In this document: positions 33,701-43,524 of the stretch, one piece after another
How positions within the stretch are numbered: the first letter of the stretch is position 1
How the letters are laid out: the number at the start of each line of letters is the position of its first letter
Assembly: GCF_000227135.1 (NCBI RefSeq)
Contig: NC_018262.1
Coordinates: forward strand, 1,573,841-1,637,840
Reading direction: 5' to 3'
Origin: Leishmania donovani
Taxonomy: Eukaryota; Euglenozoa; Kinetoplastea; Trypanosomatida; Trypanosomatidae
Length of the DNA stretch: 64,000 nucleotides
Position numbers and translations under genes: made by a program
The notes under the pieces: model-generated
What the model saw: only the letters and a program-made list of their open reading frames with translations
Databases searched by the model: none
Told to the model about the DNA's origin: nothing

Positions 33701-35030
33701 CGTGGCCGACCCGGCGAACCGGGCGACCGCCTACGACCTGCTGGCGCACCCGTACTTCAGCTCAACGCTCAGCTCCATGAATAGCAACCAAAACAGCAGT
33801 GCGCTGGCGAAGAGCGACGAGCGCATCGACGCCGTTCGCTCTTACATCTACGCCGTCCGTCGAAGCCATCAACAGAAGGTGTTGGTGTCGGTCTCGCGCA
33901 GCCACATGGTGGAGTCCGTGCGCGACATCTTCCAGCGCCTCGACAACGATGACCTACTCTCTCCCATCATGGTTGTCTTCCAGGGCGAGGCCGGCATCGA
34001 CGAGGGCGCTCTGACGACGGAGATGCTCAACCTCTTCTATGAACAGCTGATCCTAGTGAAGAAGGCTCTCGTGTGCGCAGCCTCTGAGGAGGCGGGCGCA
34101 GCATCTCCGCATTCCGCAGGCTCCCCTGTATCGTCTGGCACGGCAGCTGCTTCGGCGAGCGCGTCGAACGAGCCAGGCATTCGCTCTGTCCTCTTCTCCA
34201 CCGTTCCGTACCTCCCCGCGCCGGATGCGGATGGCATCGCACCGGACCTGTTCGTACTGCTTGGCAAGGTACTGCTAAAGAGCATCATCGAGAACCGCCA
34301 GATCCCACTGCAGCTGAGCTCTGCTGTGCTCAAGTTCCTCTCCGGCGCCGAGCCTTCGTTCGTGGACTTGGAGGAGTATGACCCGAACATCGCAAGCACG
34401 CTGAAGCGGCTGCGTCTCTTGTCCGCTGCCGACCTCGAGGACGCCGGGCTCGACTTTTCCTACTTCACCCACGAGTTCTTGAAGACGCAGACAGACGGCC
34501 GGTACACAACGGACTCGCCCCTTACACCCGAGAGTGTGAGCGACTACATCAACCTTCGTGAGAAGTTCGACCTGGTGGAGCGCCGGCGCACGGCGTTGGA
34601 GGCGATGCGGAAAGGATTCTACTGCGAACCGTCTCTCGAGCACCACCTCAAGCTCCTCTCTCCCTCGGACTTGCTGCTACTTCTGTGTGGCCAGCTGCAC
34701 GTCTCAGCGCAGGTCATCGTTGACGCGTTGGAGTTCCAAGGCTTCGGCCGCAACTCCAACACGCCCAAGTACCTGAAGGAGGTTTTGCTGGACATGTCAC
34801 AGAACAATCTACGACGCTTCCTACAGCTGTGCACTGCGACGGCGGCCGTGCCGGTGAGCGGGGCCATGAAGAAGATCAAAGTGCTGCGCTGCGCTGACGA
34901 GGGGCGACTGCCGGTCGGCCACGGCTGCACAAATCAGCTGGACCTCCCTGATTACAATGACAAACAGATCATCAAGGAGAAGCTGGAGATTGCCTTGGCG
35001 CATGCCAGTGACGGCTTTCACGTTGTCTAA
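30753..35030 (+). CDS. TPR / coiled-coil / protein kinase / HECT ubiquitin-ligase fusion protein
   Basis: This 1425-residue multidomain protein is one uninterrupted frame. Residues about 124-225 form three TPRs (start LREEGNEAFKAGRYHEAI) of the Hsp90/Hsp70 co-chaperone style. Residues about 510-695 are coiled coil. Residues about 727-1010 are a protein kinase: VAVKEIS with Lys756, HGDLKPSNVLI with Asp847, DFGIAK with Asp865, GTIQYMAPE, DMWALG. The glycine-rich loop is degenerate and the HRD Arg is Gly. Residues about 1028-1425 are a HECT domain: FQGEAGIDEGALTTEMLN, then DLEEYDPNI, then LPVGHGCTNQLDLPDY with the expected catalytic Cys1392, 34 residues from the end. It probably both phosphorylates and ubiquitinates substrates, perhaps chaperone clients held by the TPRs; that last point is inference. 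Confidence 0.88.
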   Translation: MSFNNPLESLLRSIIQGSGRGEGGGGDGSGQPTMVTFSTDDASGMYPLSMLQAMGPSLVFSRGPGVSVSADPTRRGAEASPAMPDAQSASPGSVYSGGVPPMVWIQREQQRIPLQFSATGSPNLDGTRLREEGNEAFKAGRYHEAIRYYTQAIEVDPDSEFLYTNRSFAYFNIKEFEKSAADAAKAVEINANFFKGHYRLGLAQMSLNDFGHAMESLRKAWALAPSENKEAIRVAMAKCESKMARAPVTPLLMSPGDSSSVPYTETGVSSRSSWPTAPARPTDAQSALGSTSVDFCELEAGIRRAATLRDQAAKYAETYKAQDAIVECSKRSDKIKSLMSIATSSELSALSKEADEKQSQLRRAVRDQDSNAYHKARCDRDATLNKLWDTAAQAGMAIAQLKKIAKEEQNFFSRFGPASNRTLSNVPTEGTSDTLTAVTTPVAAESPPASAPIPPNEAPADAGAPGTSLSRASCISPGSSTPTAEAVVPHQPLTTPRAGANHSTQSSTIAGAELDQLLRRRVEINEAVRKAQKCFAATDAAGQAFLHSLKAEAEAMKEVRSLLAEAVELDTQLETHARQVAQTTTKELSDVRLQALDQMSSVVERVKADKEAFVKTMREGDGLLEEEAKLEQQRLLHERQRIQLQAEIEWFKIRDEPENKIECLQVQVKRLHQRIAAIHEKQKAVQTRIMELVEQDHPELAWKSMANGSRILRLVKGSGLWQNLSFSDFQVLSTLSSTVNSKVYHALRRGEHVAVKEISIDDDAARRRFQREVNIVSTCNHPNIIRIKGVFFDGPFAYILLPYYHRGSLRALLSKQEPMSWVAVQDMLRQLASGVAYLHEHGIVHGDLKPSNVLIADDGRPVISDFGIAKDHGALGVADMTLTTTVTNTSNGCNSIVGTIQYMAPEQLLCETGSHTAKSTGMSDMWALGFTMLEVALENAFFHDASLGKPSLPLLLPEQKRIDVPAKAVGGDEKLAEAIASVLVADPANRATAYDLLAHPYFSSTLSSMNSNQNSSALAKSDERIDAVRSYIYAVRRSHQQKVLVSVSRSHMVESVRDIFQRLDNDDLLSPIMVVFQGEAGIDEGALTTEMLNLFYEQLILVKKALVCAASEEAGAASPHSAGSPVSSGTAAASASASNEPGIRSVLFSTVPYLPAPDADGIAPDLFVLLGKVLLKSIIENRQIPLQLSSAVLKFLSGAEPSFVDLEEYDPNIASTLKRLRLLSAADLEDAGLDFSYFTHEFLKTQTDGRYTTDSPLTPESVSDYINLREKFDLVERRRTALEAMRKGFYCEPSLEHHLKLLSPSDLLLLLCGQLHVSAQVIVDALEFQGFGRNSNTPKYLKEVLLDMSQNNLRRFLQLCTATAAVPVSGAMKKIKVLRCADEGRLPVGHGCTNQLDLPDYNDKQIIKEKLEIALAHASDGFHVV

Positions 35031-36715
35031 CGTCACAGCGGAGCGAGAGCCGGATAGATGAGCAGGTGCAGGTAGCGGTGGTCACGACGGTGCGCAAAAA
35101 CCGTGCGCTCTTCACTTGTCGCGCTTTTCCTTTTACATATGAAACAGCGAACAAGGTGCTTCGCGCTGCCACGACTACTGTATTGCAACAACAACTTCAA
35201 CTATTACTACGATTACGACTGCCTTCTCAAACTTGTTTTGCAGCACTTTTTCTTTCTCGCGAGAGCAACGAATCTCTGGTGCCAACGTTTAGATGGGCGG
35301 TTTCCCCTTCTCACCCTCTTCGTGATCTGGCAGTGCGTCGTTGACGGGAGCCATAGGCATCTAGGACACTCCTTCCCACCTTTTTGCCCGAGACTACGAC
35401 GAAGGTGGTGCTGTTTCAGGAAGGAACAAAAAAGGAGAAACAGCTGCGTGCCATCCTCGCCTTATTCCTCAACTGACCGCATTGATCTCTCTGCCTGTCT
35501 TGTGTGACTCGTCTTGCTTTTCCGTTCCCCACCCGTGCCCATGCCTGCGTGCATGTTTTTGTGGCCGTAGTGACTGGCGCGGGACGCATACTCGTCACGG
35601 CGTTGAAGTTGTTATGAGTGTGGAGAGGGGTGAACTGCAGGGCCGCAGTGCTCACAAAAGGAGGGAAGAAACAGATCGAAAAAAAATACAAAAATAAAAA
35701 TAGACAAGCATGCAAGCAAACGCACACGCACACACACGCACACACACACACATACGGCTTTCACTGGTGCGTCATCGGCTTGTTACTGGAGTGCCGTGTG
35801 CGACAAGCCGAGAAAGAGCGAGCGAGAGAGGGATGCGTGCAGCCTTTTCAAGAGGCTTTCGTCCACATCTCTGCTATTCGCTGTGCTCGCTGCTGCTCTT
35901 TCAGCACCTCCTCTCTTTCATGACGGTCACCTGCGAGAGGGGGAGCTAGACAGTTCTCAACCGCGCCACCCAAACGACGCGTGCCTCTTTGTGTTGGTGC
36001 AGCACTGCGGGCAGCATGCAACGACTGCAGGGCGCGAGCATGATGTCCCGTAGAGGGATGTCTTTGGCTCCTTTGCACCATTTTCTTGAAGAGCTCGCTT
36101 CTCCCATCTACCGTTCATCGTGTCACCTTGCTGCCCTCTCTCTCTTTCCACCCTCTTGGGCCTCCCTGCCTTCCTTCCGCCATTTCCACTCCGAAAAGGG
36201 CCACAGTACTCATCACGGCTTCGCAGGGACCCGCTTGCTTCCGCATACACACTCGTGAAGTTATTCGCGGTCTTTCTCCCCTCCTCCTTTCCTTGTACTT
36301 CGCTCTGTACCTCTTTCCTTGTTGTTTCCCGTTGAGTGTTCCACTCATCACTTGTGAGTGCACTCTGCCGTGCGCTTGCTTCTCTCTGCTACTTGTTGCT
36401 TTTTTCTCGTCGTCGGTGTTTGTGCACCCTTTTTCATCATCTCTCCTCCTCCATCTCCTACTCCACGCCCCCACCCCCTCACCTCTATTGAAGCCAGTGG
36501 CCGCCGTGGTTTGATTTGTATACATACGACACCGCGACCCGCGTGCCTCCGTCGAGAACACTCACTCGAACACCAAAGTCCGAGTTTAACCGGACGTTAG
36601 CGTTGCCCGCCTTTTCCCTCCGGCGAACGCGAGAGCCCATTCCACTGCCGCGAGGGCAGGCTAGAAAACGAGGACCCGCGTCTGCGTGTGTTCGTATTAA
36701 GGCGCAGAGCACAAG
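35031..36715. other. Spacer between the kinase-HECT gene and PKA copy 2
   Basis: About 1.7 kb with a CA run near 35720-35752 and CT-rich sequence at 36130-36490 ending in AG (36492-36493), a plausible splice acceptor for the PKA gene. No gene seen. Confidence 0.55.
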
Positions 36716-37796
36716 ATGTCGTCTGCTGCCAAGGACAGCTGTCCGGCGGAGTCGTCGGGCCACCTCAACAACGAGAAGGCGCAGTTGTCGAAGATTCCCT
36801 CCAGTCATCCCGATCCCTCGAAGGTGGCTGTCGCGTCAAAAGTAAAGGCCGCCTATTCCTTTGAGAGGCCGGACACCTCCAGCTGGAAACTCTCGGATTT
36901 CGAACTGAAGAACACGCTCGGCACCGGCTCCTTCGGCCGCGTGCGCATCGCCCACCGCAAGGGCACGGAGGAGTACTACGCGATCAAGTGCCTGAGAAAG
37001 CGCGAGATCATCAAGATGAAGCAGCAGCAGCACGTTGCGCAGGAAAAGGGGATCCTAATGGAGCTGTGCCACCCGTTCATCGTGAACATGATGTGCTCCT
37101 TCCAGGACGAGAAGAAGGTGTACTTTGTGCTGGAGTTCGTCATGGGCGGCGAGATGTTCACGCACCTGCGCACTGCCGGGCGGTTCCCGAATGACGTTGC
37201 GAAGTTCTACCAGNNNNNNNNNNNNNNNNNNNNNNNNNNNNNNNNNNNNNNNNNNNNNNNNNNNNNNNNNNNNNNNNNNNNNNNNNNNNNNNNNNNNNNN
37301 NNNNNNNNNNNNNNNNNNNNNNNNNNNNNNNNNNNNNNNNNNNNNNNNNNNNNNNNNNNNNNNNNNNNNNNNNNNNNNNNNNNNNNNNNNNNNNNNNNNN
37401 NNNNNNNNNNNNNNNNNNNNNNNNNNNNNNNNNNNNNNNNNNNNNNNNNNNNNNTACGACACGTCGTTCCGACTTTACGCGAAGATCCTTGCTGGGCGGC
37501 TGAAGTTCCCGAACTGGTTCGACGGCCGTGCGCGCGACCTCGTGAAGGGGCTGCTGCAGACAGACCATACGAAGCGCCTGGGGACGCTGAAAGGCGGGCC
37601 GGCGGACGTGAAGAGCCACCCGTACTTCCACGGTGCGAACTGGGACAAGCTGTACGCACGCTACTACCCCGCGCCGATCCCTGTGCGGGTGAAGAGCCCT
37701 GGCGACACGAGCAACTTCGAGAAGTACCCGGACAGCCCGGTCGACCGCACGCCTGCGCTGACGTCGGCGCAGCAGGCCGAATTCAATGGCTTTTAG
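36716..37796 (+). CDS. PKAC: PKA catalytic subunit, copy 2, with internal sequence gap
   Basis: This is the second AGC-kinase PKA catalytic subunit. The N-terminal ~50 residues (start MSSAAKDSCPAES) are unlike those of copy 1. From 36868 to the gap at 37214 it is identical at nucleotide level to copy 1. The gap removes the catalytic loop, DFG and activation loop. After it come YDTSFRLYAK, then a stretch matching copy 1 to near the end, and a C-terminal FNGF (FxxF) in place of FKEF. The missing segment should be 273-276 bases by comparison with copy 1, not 241, so the printed frame breaks across the Ns; corrected length is about 370 residues. Trypanosomatids normally have two or three such isoforms. 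Which Leishmania isoform name applies was not resolved. Confidence 0.9.
37214..37454. other. Assembly gap, 241 N, mis-sized
   Basis: Unknown bases inside the PKA copy 2 kinase domain. Copy 1 has 273-276 bases at this place (2441 to 2713 or 2716), so about 32-35 bases are unaccounted for and the frame is shifted. Confidence 0.95.
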
Positions 37797-38464
37797 CTCC
37801 CTATGCTGGGATAGTAGCGAGACGGGTACACGGAGCAGGGGCGCCGTTTGCTTGTTGCTCCTACAGTAGCTGCGTGCAAATCCAAACATCTTCGCTGCCT
37901 GCCCAACTTGTTCGCGTCTTTCGACTTTTTGCTGCGAGAGTGTGTTTAGGGCCTTGCTCCTCTTCCATTCATACACATCCTACGCCAACCCCTCTTGGGT
38001 GTGCACAAGCACTGCTGTTGATGTTGTCACGATGTAAAGTAAAGCAAGTAACAACAAAACAAAACAAAAAGCACACATGCGATCGCGCGTTGATGGCGGC
38101 TCTTTCTCTCCTCTCTCTCTTCTTGTGCTCTGTGTGCTGGTTGGCCCCCCTTGTTGCGTTCTTTCTGTGCTCTTCGCCCCCTCCCTCCCTCACATTTTCT
38201 TTTTCGATGCGCGTTGTCGATGTCTCTGTTGTTGATCGACTCGTGCCTCCATTATGTTTTCTGTTCTCTTTTTCGCTCATTGTGCACTTCAAGGCATCAC
38301 TGCCTGGCGGGCTGCGAGCGAAGTCTCTGGATGACGCGAAACTCTAGCGGCAAGCAAGCCGCGACTCTTCCATTTTACCAAGTTCCCTTACTCCCTGCCG
38401 AAAGATGGTGCGACATAGACAGACATCGGATTAGGGGCATCGGTGACGCGTTGCGATAAGAATA

Positions 38465-39826
38465 GAGCCCTAGATACAGCGGCAAGAGGCTTTGGCCGCC
38501 TCGCGTGCAGCTGTCGCGCCGAATGTGAAGCAGCGGCGCTGGTGTGCGGCCTGCTGCGTGGACGACTGGGCTGACCAACGCACAGAGGGGGGCCCGCGCC
38601 GCTGTTGCTACGGGCGCGCTCTCCCTCCGCTTGGCACCCGGCACGGGCCCCGCAGCGGTGGGGGAGGGCATGCGGCGGACGTATCTGGGCACAAGTGCTG
38701 GCGCTGCCGGCCCGTCGCGTGCGCCTCTCATTTCAGTCTGCCTGTGGCCATTGCGGATGGGCGCACCACGGCGAGGTTGGCAGGCTTGCCGGATCGGCAG
38801 TGGCAGAGGAGCCGGCGCCGACTGCGTGGATCACGCGCCTGGTCGCCGGCCTCAGACGCCAGGCCGACATCGCCCGAAACCGCGATNNNNNNNNNNNNNN
38901 NNNNNNNNNNNNNNNNNNNNNNNNNNNNNNNNNNNNNNNNNNNNNNNNNNNNNNNNNNNNNNNNNNNNNNNNNNNNNNNNNNNNNNNNNNNNNNNNNNNN
39001 NNNNNNNNNNNNNNNNNNNNNNNNNNNNNNNNNNNNNNNNNNNNNNNNNNNNNNNNNNNNNNNNNNNNNNNNNNNNNNNNNNNNNNNNNNNNNNNNNNNN
39101 NNNNNNNNNNNNNNNNNNNNNNNNNNNNNNNNNNNNNNNNNNNNNNNNNNNNNNNNNNNNNNNNNNNNNNNNNNNNNNNNNNNNNNNNNNNNNNNNNNNN
39201 NNNNNNNNNNNNNNNNNNNNNNNNNNNNNNNNNNNNNNNNNNNNNNNNNNNNNNNNNNNNNNNNNNNNNNNNNNNNNNNNNNNNNNNNNNNNNNNNNNNN
39301 NNNNNNNNNNNNNNNNNNNNNNNNNNNNNNNNNNNNNNNNNNNNNNNNNNNNNNNNNNNNNNNNNNNNNNNNNNNNNNNNNNNNNNNNNNNNNNNNNNNN
39401 NNNNNNNNNNNNNNNNNNNNNNNNNNNNNNNNNNNNNNNNNCAGGGGGTGCGCAGGGCCACCGAGGACCCTGTCCTGAGGCTGGCCAACGTCCTCCTCGA
39501 GCTCATCCGGCATGTCGCCTTGACCACTCCCCTATTACCCGCACGACAGACGCCACCGCCTCCGCCCTCGAGCAGGAGCATGGGCGCGGCCCGCGTTGGA
39601 TCAGGCCATGCAGCTCACCCATGTCCGTGGGACGCCCGCCGCGCAGCACGCACCCGAGGAAGGGACGAGCAAGGACAGGAAGTGCCCGTGCGGCGTATGG
39701 CCCGATGCGAAGGCAGGCGGCTCGTCCTAGACGCCCAGGATGCAGCTGTAACCCCCCACCCTACAGAGACGGGTGGGCTGCGGTTGTATGCGCCTATCGG
39801 AGGACTCGCTCGCGGTGGAGTCACGC
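38465..39826 (+). mobile_element. Degenerate ingi-related retroposon (DIRE) with RNase H remnant, interrupted by a gap
   Basis: The left part (38465-38886) is very GC-rich and, across shifted frames, reads like the end of an RNase H domain: RRVRLSF, then GHCGWAHHGEVGRLAG, resembling the HxG...xxDxLA end of ingi/L1Tc RNase H. After 555 Ns the right part (39442-39826) is over 99% identical to 23710-24094 of the other DIRE. Order and orientation fit one element (RNase H, then C2H2 zinc fingers, then 3' end). It has no intact frame. The left boundary is approximate. Confidence 0.62.
38887..39441. other. Assembly gap, 555 N
   Basis: Unknown bases inside the second DIRE. The right edge falls in sequence shared with the first DIRE, so a repeat-induced assembly break is the likely cause. 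Confidence 0.97.
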
Positions 39827-40361
39827 ACTTTGAAGAATTTTTGTGATCCACCCATATGCGTTTCAATTTTGTTCTTGGCCTGAGTTCCGGTCACAGTTGC
39901 GTCATCTTGTACATGCACATCACTACATATGTATATATGAGTGTCTTTGTTTTTTTTTTGTGCGTGTATGTGTGTTCTTCGGCGTTCTGGTGCGATTTTT
40001 TTAGTCAATAGGCGGTGGATCCCTTTTTTCGTGTTGTTCTTGGTGGGAGAAATGCCTTCCGAGCCTCTTCGTGCTTTTGTTTCTCCTCCTCCCCATTTAC
40101 TCCATGACGCTCTTTTTTTTCTTGATGTGGGGCTGTGGGCGTTCTCCGGCGCTGATGTCTTCTCGTGGCTCTTCGATGGAGACCGGCGATGGTGCTATCT
40201 GCAAGGGGGTCACTTCCGACTTCAGCCGTTGCAAATGGGGCGACGCTTGTACTGGAGACAGGCAATGGGACAGACGAAATAGCGAAAACCAAATGTAGAG
40301 GGAGTAGGGAGGCGGCGGGGGTTCCACGAAAGGTAAAAAAGCTGTGTAAGCGGAGTCTACG

Positions 40362-40362
<1 letters not shown>

Positions 40363-40392
<30 letters not shown>
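40363..40392. repeat. Poly(T) run of 30
   Basis: Uninterrupted T homopolymer in the spacer after the second DIRE. Its exact length is error-prone in sequencing. Confidence 0.9.
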
Positions 40393-40393
<1 letters not shown>

Positions 40394-42871
40394 GCAGCGC
40401 CGTCCTCATCTCTCAGGGACAGCTGTCTCTAAATAAACGAACGCACGAAGACAAACTTTTTCCCTTTTTCGTGTTCTGTTGTGCGCTCTTAGAGTCCCTC
40501 AAAAGGCGTATGTTGGCTAGCTGGAAGCGAGCGCCATGCAGTGTGTTAGAGAGTGAACGGGATCCGCGTGCGACGCAGGACATTTTAAGGCTTAGACTGA
40601 AAGAATAGGCAGAGCATGTAGGGAGGGGCTGAAGAAAACAGAGTGGCTGCGTGTCCGCTGCAACGTTTAGACGTTTTATTATTATCATTATTATTGGTCA
40701 GCCCTCTCGTTTCGCTTACTGTTTTTTTTTCTTTTTCTTCGCCCCACCCTCTCCTCTTCTCGTTCTCTAAGCCAATTCTCCCTCGTGTTTATTTCCACTG
40801 GACGCATCAAACCGCGGCGATTCTTTGTGTGCCTCTGTTTTCTTTGCTCGTCCTCTTTTTTTTTCCCATATATTGTTCTTATTATCCTCTCACCCTCTCG
40901 CTCTCTCCGACTCTCTCTCTGTCTCGCTTCTCTCTACTGTCGATCTCTTCTCGTTCTTCTTTTTCGCATGCGTGGCGTGCCTGTGTGCGTGTGTTCTACC
41001 TATATACATGTATGTTGTACTTTACTTGACGTGGCATAAGGGAAACGAAGCAGGCAAGGAGTGAAGGTGGGGGTAACGAAAACCGGAGGAGAGCATAGGT
41101 ATTTACCTTTTTGGAATGCGCTAGCAAGCATACAAGAAGGTGTGCGCGTGTGTGTGTGTCAGAAGGTGTGCTTGTTTGGCTGTGCGTGAGAGTACGTGTC
41201 TTTGCTCTATTTGCGTACATGCTGTCATCAGCCTATGTTTCATCTCTTTATCTCTTCCCGTCTACGTGTTGTGCGCGCGTGTGCTTTCGGCTTATGGGCT
41301 CCGTCTCCTCTGTCCCATGCTGCTGCTCCTGTCGTTTCTGTTTAAAGTTTGGCTCGCTGGATTTTTTTTTATCCTTTTCTACGTGCATGAGACACTCGCT
41401 TTTACCCATACATGTACACCTACCTGCAGGCACACTCGCACGTGTCTTCGTGGCTCTTCGTTTTTCTTTATGTGCTTTTCGAGGGAAGATGGAGGCTGGC
41501 TTTCCTTGCCCGAGTCGTCCGTTGTTCGCGCTCTCGCGCTTTTCTTTCACTCCCTTTTCATTGAACTTTGTGTTGTAGGGTGCAATGGCGGCGGTAGCAC
41601 TCCAGCGCAGACAGACAGCCCGACGGTCAGCCACACACGCCTATACTCCAACAAGCGTAGTGGAATACCAACAACCTCTGTTTTCTTGCAGATACTCGAA
41701 CACGCATGTAAGCACTCTTTCGCCCACATTCATGCACATTAAAATACGCCGCGGCAGCTCAAAAGACAAACGGCAAAAACGAAGAGATGAAACAATATAG
41801 GCAAGCGAGACGCACTACAAGAGTGACGAGGAGCCAATGCCATTGTCGTATGAATGGTACGAGGCGCTGCTGCTGCCCTCTTTTTGGAAAAGGTCAAGCC
41901 TGCGGCGGCCCCTCTTTCAATCGTCTGGGGTCGACTCTTTCCGCTGCCTTCTTCATGTGTGTTGGGAGAGGAGATACGCGAGAGAAGCTCATCCCCTAGG
42001 CCGGAACCTGAAGGAGCGGCAACAGGGATCGGAAGACCACTTCACGGCTGTGCTTCTTTCCACGAAGGACCTATGACGTCGGTACCGAGGAGCTGGGTAG
42101 AGCGAAAGACGCGGATTTGGCGCCACCTGACCTGCGCTCTCTGTTTTCCATTCGCCACTTCAAAAGAAACGCGCCGCGGCATCTGCGGCGCCATCCGCGG
42201 GTGGCCTGTGACCCTTCACCCCTCTCCGACTCTCCCCCTTCTGGGGATTGTGACTTTCTCTACGCTCTCGCCGGCAATGCCTGGTTCTTTTTCTCTACCA
42301 CTCTTCCTTCTTGTTGCCTCTTTGCTTCCTTGCCTCTCTCTTCGCGGTGCACTACGCCAAAGCAGACGAGAAGAAAAGCAGTCGCCGTCATTGTATTGTC
42401 GACGCCTGCGCACGCGCGGTTGGTGTGCACCCAAGCCACCGAGTGTGCCCCCTTAGAAAAAAACAAATCGGCTGACTACGTTCGTCCCGTCTTTTTTTTT
42501 CTTGTCCCTGTACGCCTTCATCCTCACCACCGCCGGCTCGACAGTCACGGAAGAGCAACAGCAGAAAAGAAAAAAGCAAAGAGAGGTAAACGGTGCTCGA
42601 GGGAGAGTGAGTATCACCACTCTCTCTGCACCTCTGTTTCAACCGTTACTGCATCCGCTCCTCTCCGCTATCTGTTGCCCACCCCCCTTTTCCGCTCTTT
42701 CTTTTGGCAAGCTTCACATAGCCTCAACAGCGCTACTTTCCGTTTGCGCCTACATCTCTCTCTCCCTTCGGCGCTCAGCATCCTTTATCATCTTCATATC
42801 CCGCAAGCAAGTCGTAGCTGTGCGTGCTGACATACTGCTGCCTTTTCTCTCTTCGCCGCCGTTCTAGCACA

Positions 42872-42877
42872 ACATAC

Positions 42878-42921
<44 letters not shown>

Positions 42922-42927
42922 GTATGT
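42872..42927. repeat. 56-bp perfect palindrome of (ACAT)n-(AT)n-(ATGT)n
   Basis: C residues at 42873, 42877, 42881, 42885 and 42889 mirror G residues at 42926, 42922, 42918, 42914 and 42910 about a centre at 42899/42900, with A/T alternation between. The whole 56 bp is its own reverse complement. It could extrude as a cruciform and lies about 600 bp before the hydrolase ATG. Confidence 0.95.
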
Positions 42928-43524
42928 CTATTTGGACTCTCTGTGGTGACCATCTATTCTCTCTCTCTCCCGCTTTGCGCATCGCTCAGCTGTCCTTTGT
43001 TTTTGGTTCAAGGCAAAACAAGAGTGTCTGAAGGTTGCGTGAGGAGCTTTCAATAACAAGGTGGCGAGAGGGCAACACTCCCAGACTTTATTTGGTCTCC
43101 TTGTCCTTGCGTCGCATCGTTTTGGTGTTCTCCGCTTGCGCTGTGTTGGGCTCCCGCGCACACGCGCCCCCCCCCTCGCCTGCGCGTCCTTTGGTTTTTG
43201 TCGCCTCGTCGGCGCGCTTTCTTTCGCACCCTTGCCCGGTTTGGGGTGCTTCTCCTACCGCGCTTCATCCAGTTTGCTCGCTAAACAGAAAGGTAGGGAG
43301 GTGGTTGGGGGGAGGGGGAGGGAGCAAGGAGCAAAGGAACGGCGACTTCGGCTGCACGCCTTCGCCTGCATTCCTTGACATCATCGAGCAGCAGCATTCA
43401 AGGCACAGACTGCGCGCATGCGTACGTGCCAAAAAGACTCACAGTCACTTCTCCAAGGCGACATCTGAGCTTGGACTCCAACGCCAGCACTTACAACTTG
43501 ATCTCTCCTAGCGAAAACGGCACG

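Larger units (their letters stand above)
37797..43524. other. 5.7-kb spacer between PKA copy 2 and the hydrolase gene
   Basis: Contains the second DIRE remnant (38465-39826, with a gap), a 30-T homopolymer, a 56-bp TA-centred palindrome at 42872-42927 and CT-rich UTR sequence. Open frames at 41854-42456 and 42117-42830 lack convincing starts and coding character. I see no further gene. Confidence 0.55.

Noticed and set aside
41854..42830. Overlapping 200- and 237-codon frames upstream of the hydrolase gene
   Set aside because: Two frames over the same DNA, with at least the longer starting from a non-ATG codon and both turning into Ser/Pro/Leu-rich sequence; neither has a motif.
43375..43524. 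N-terminal extension of the hydrolase by 50 residues
   Set aside because: The frame is open, but the only possible starts are non-ATG; the ATG at 43525 sits right before the membrane segment.
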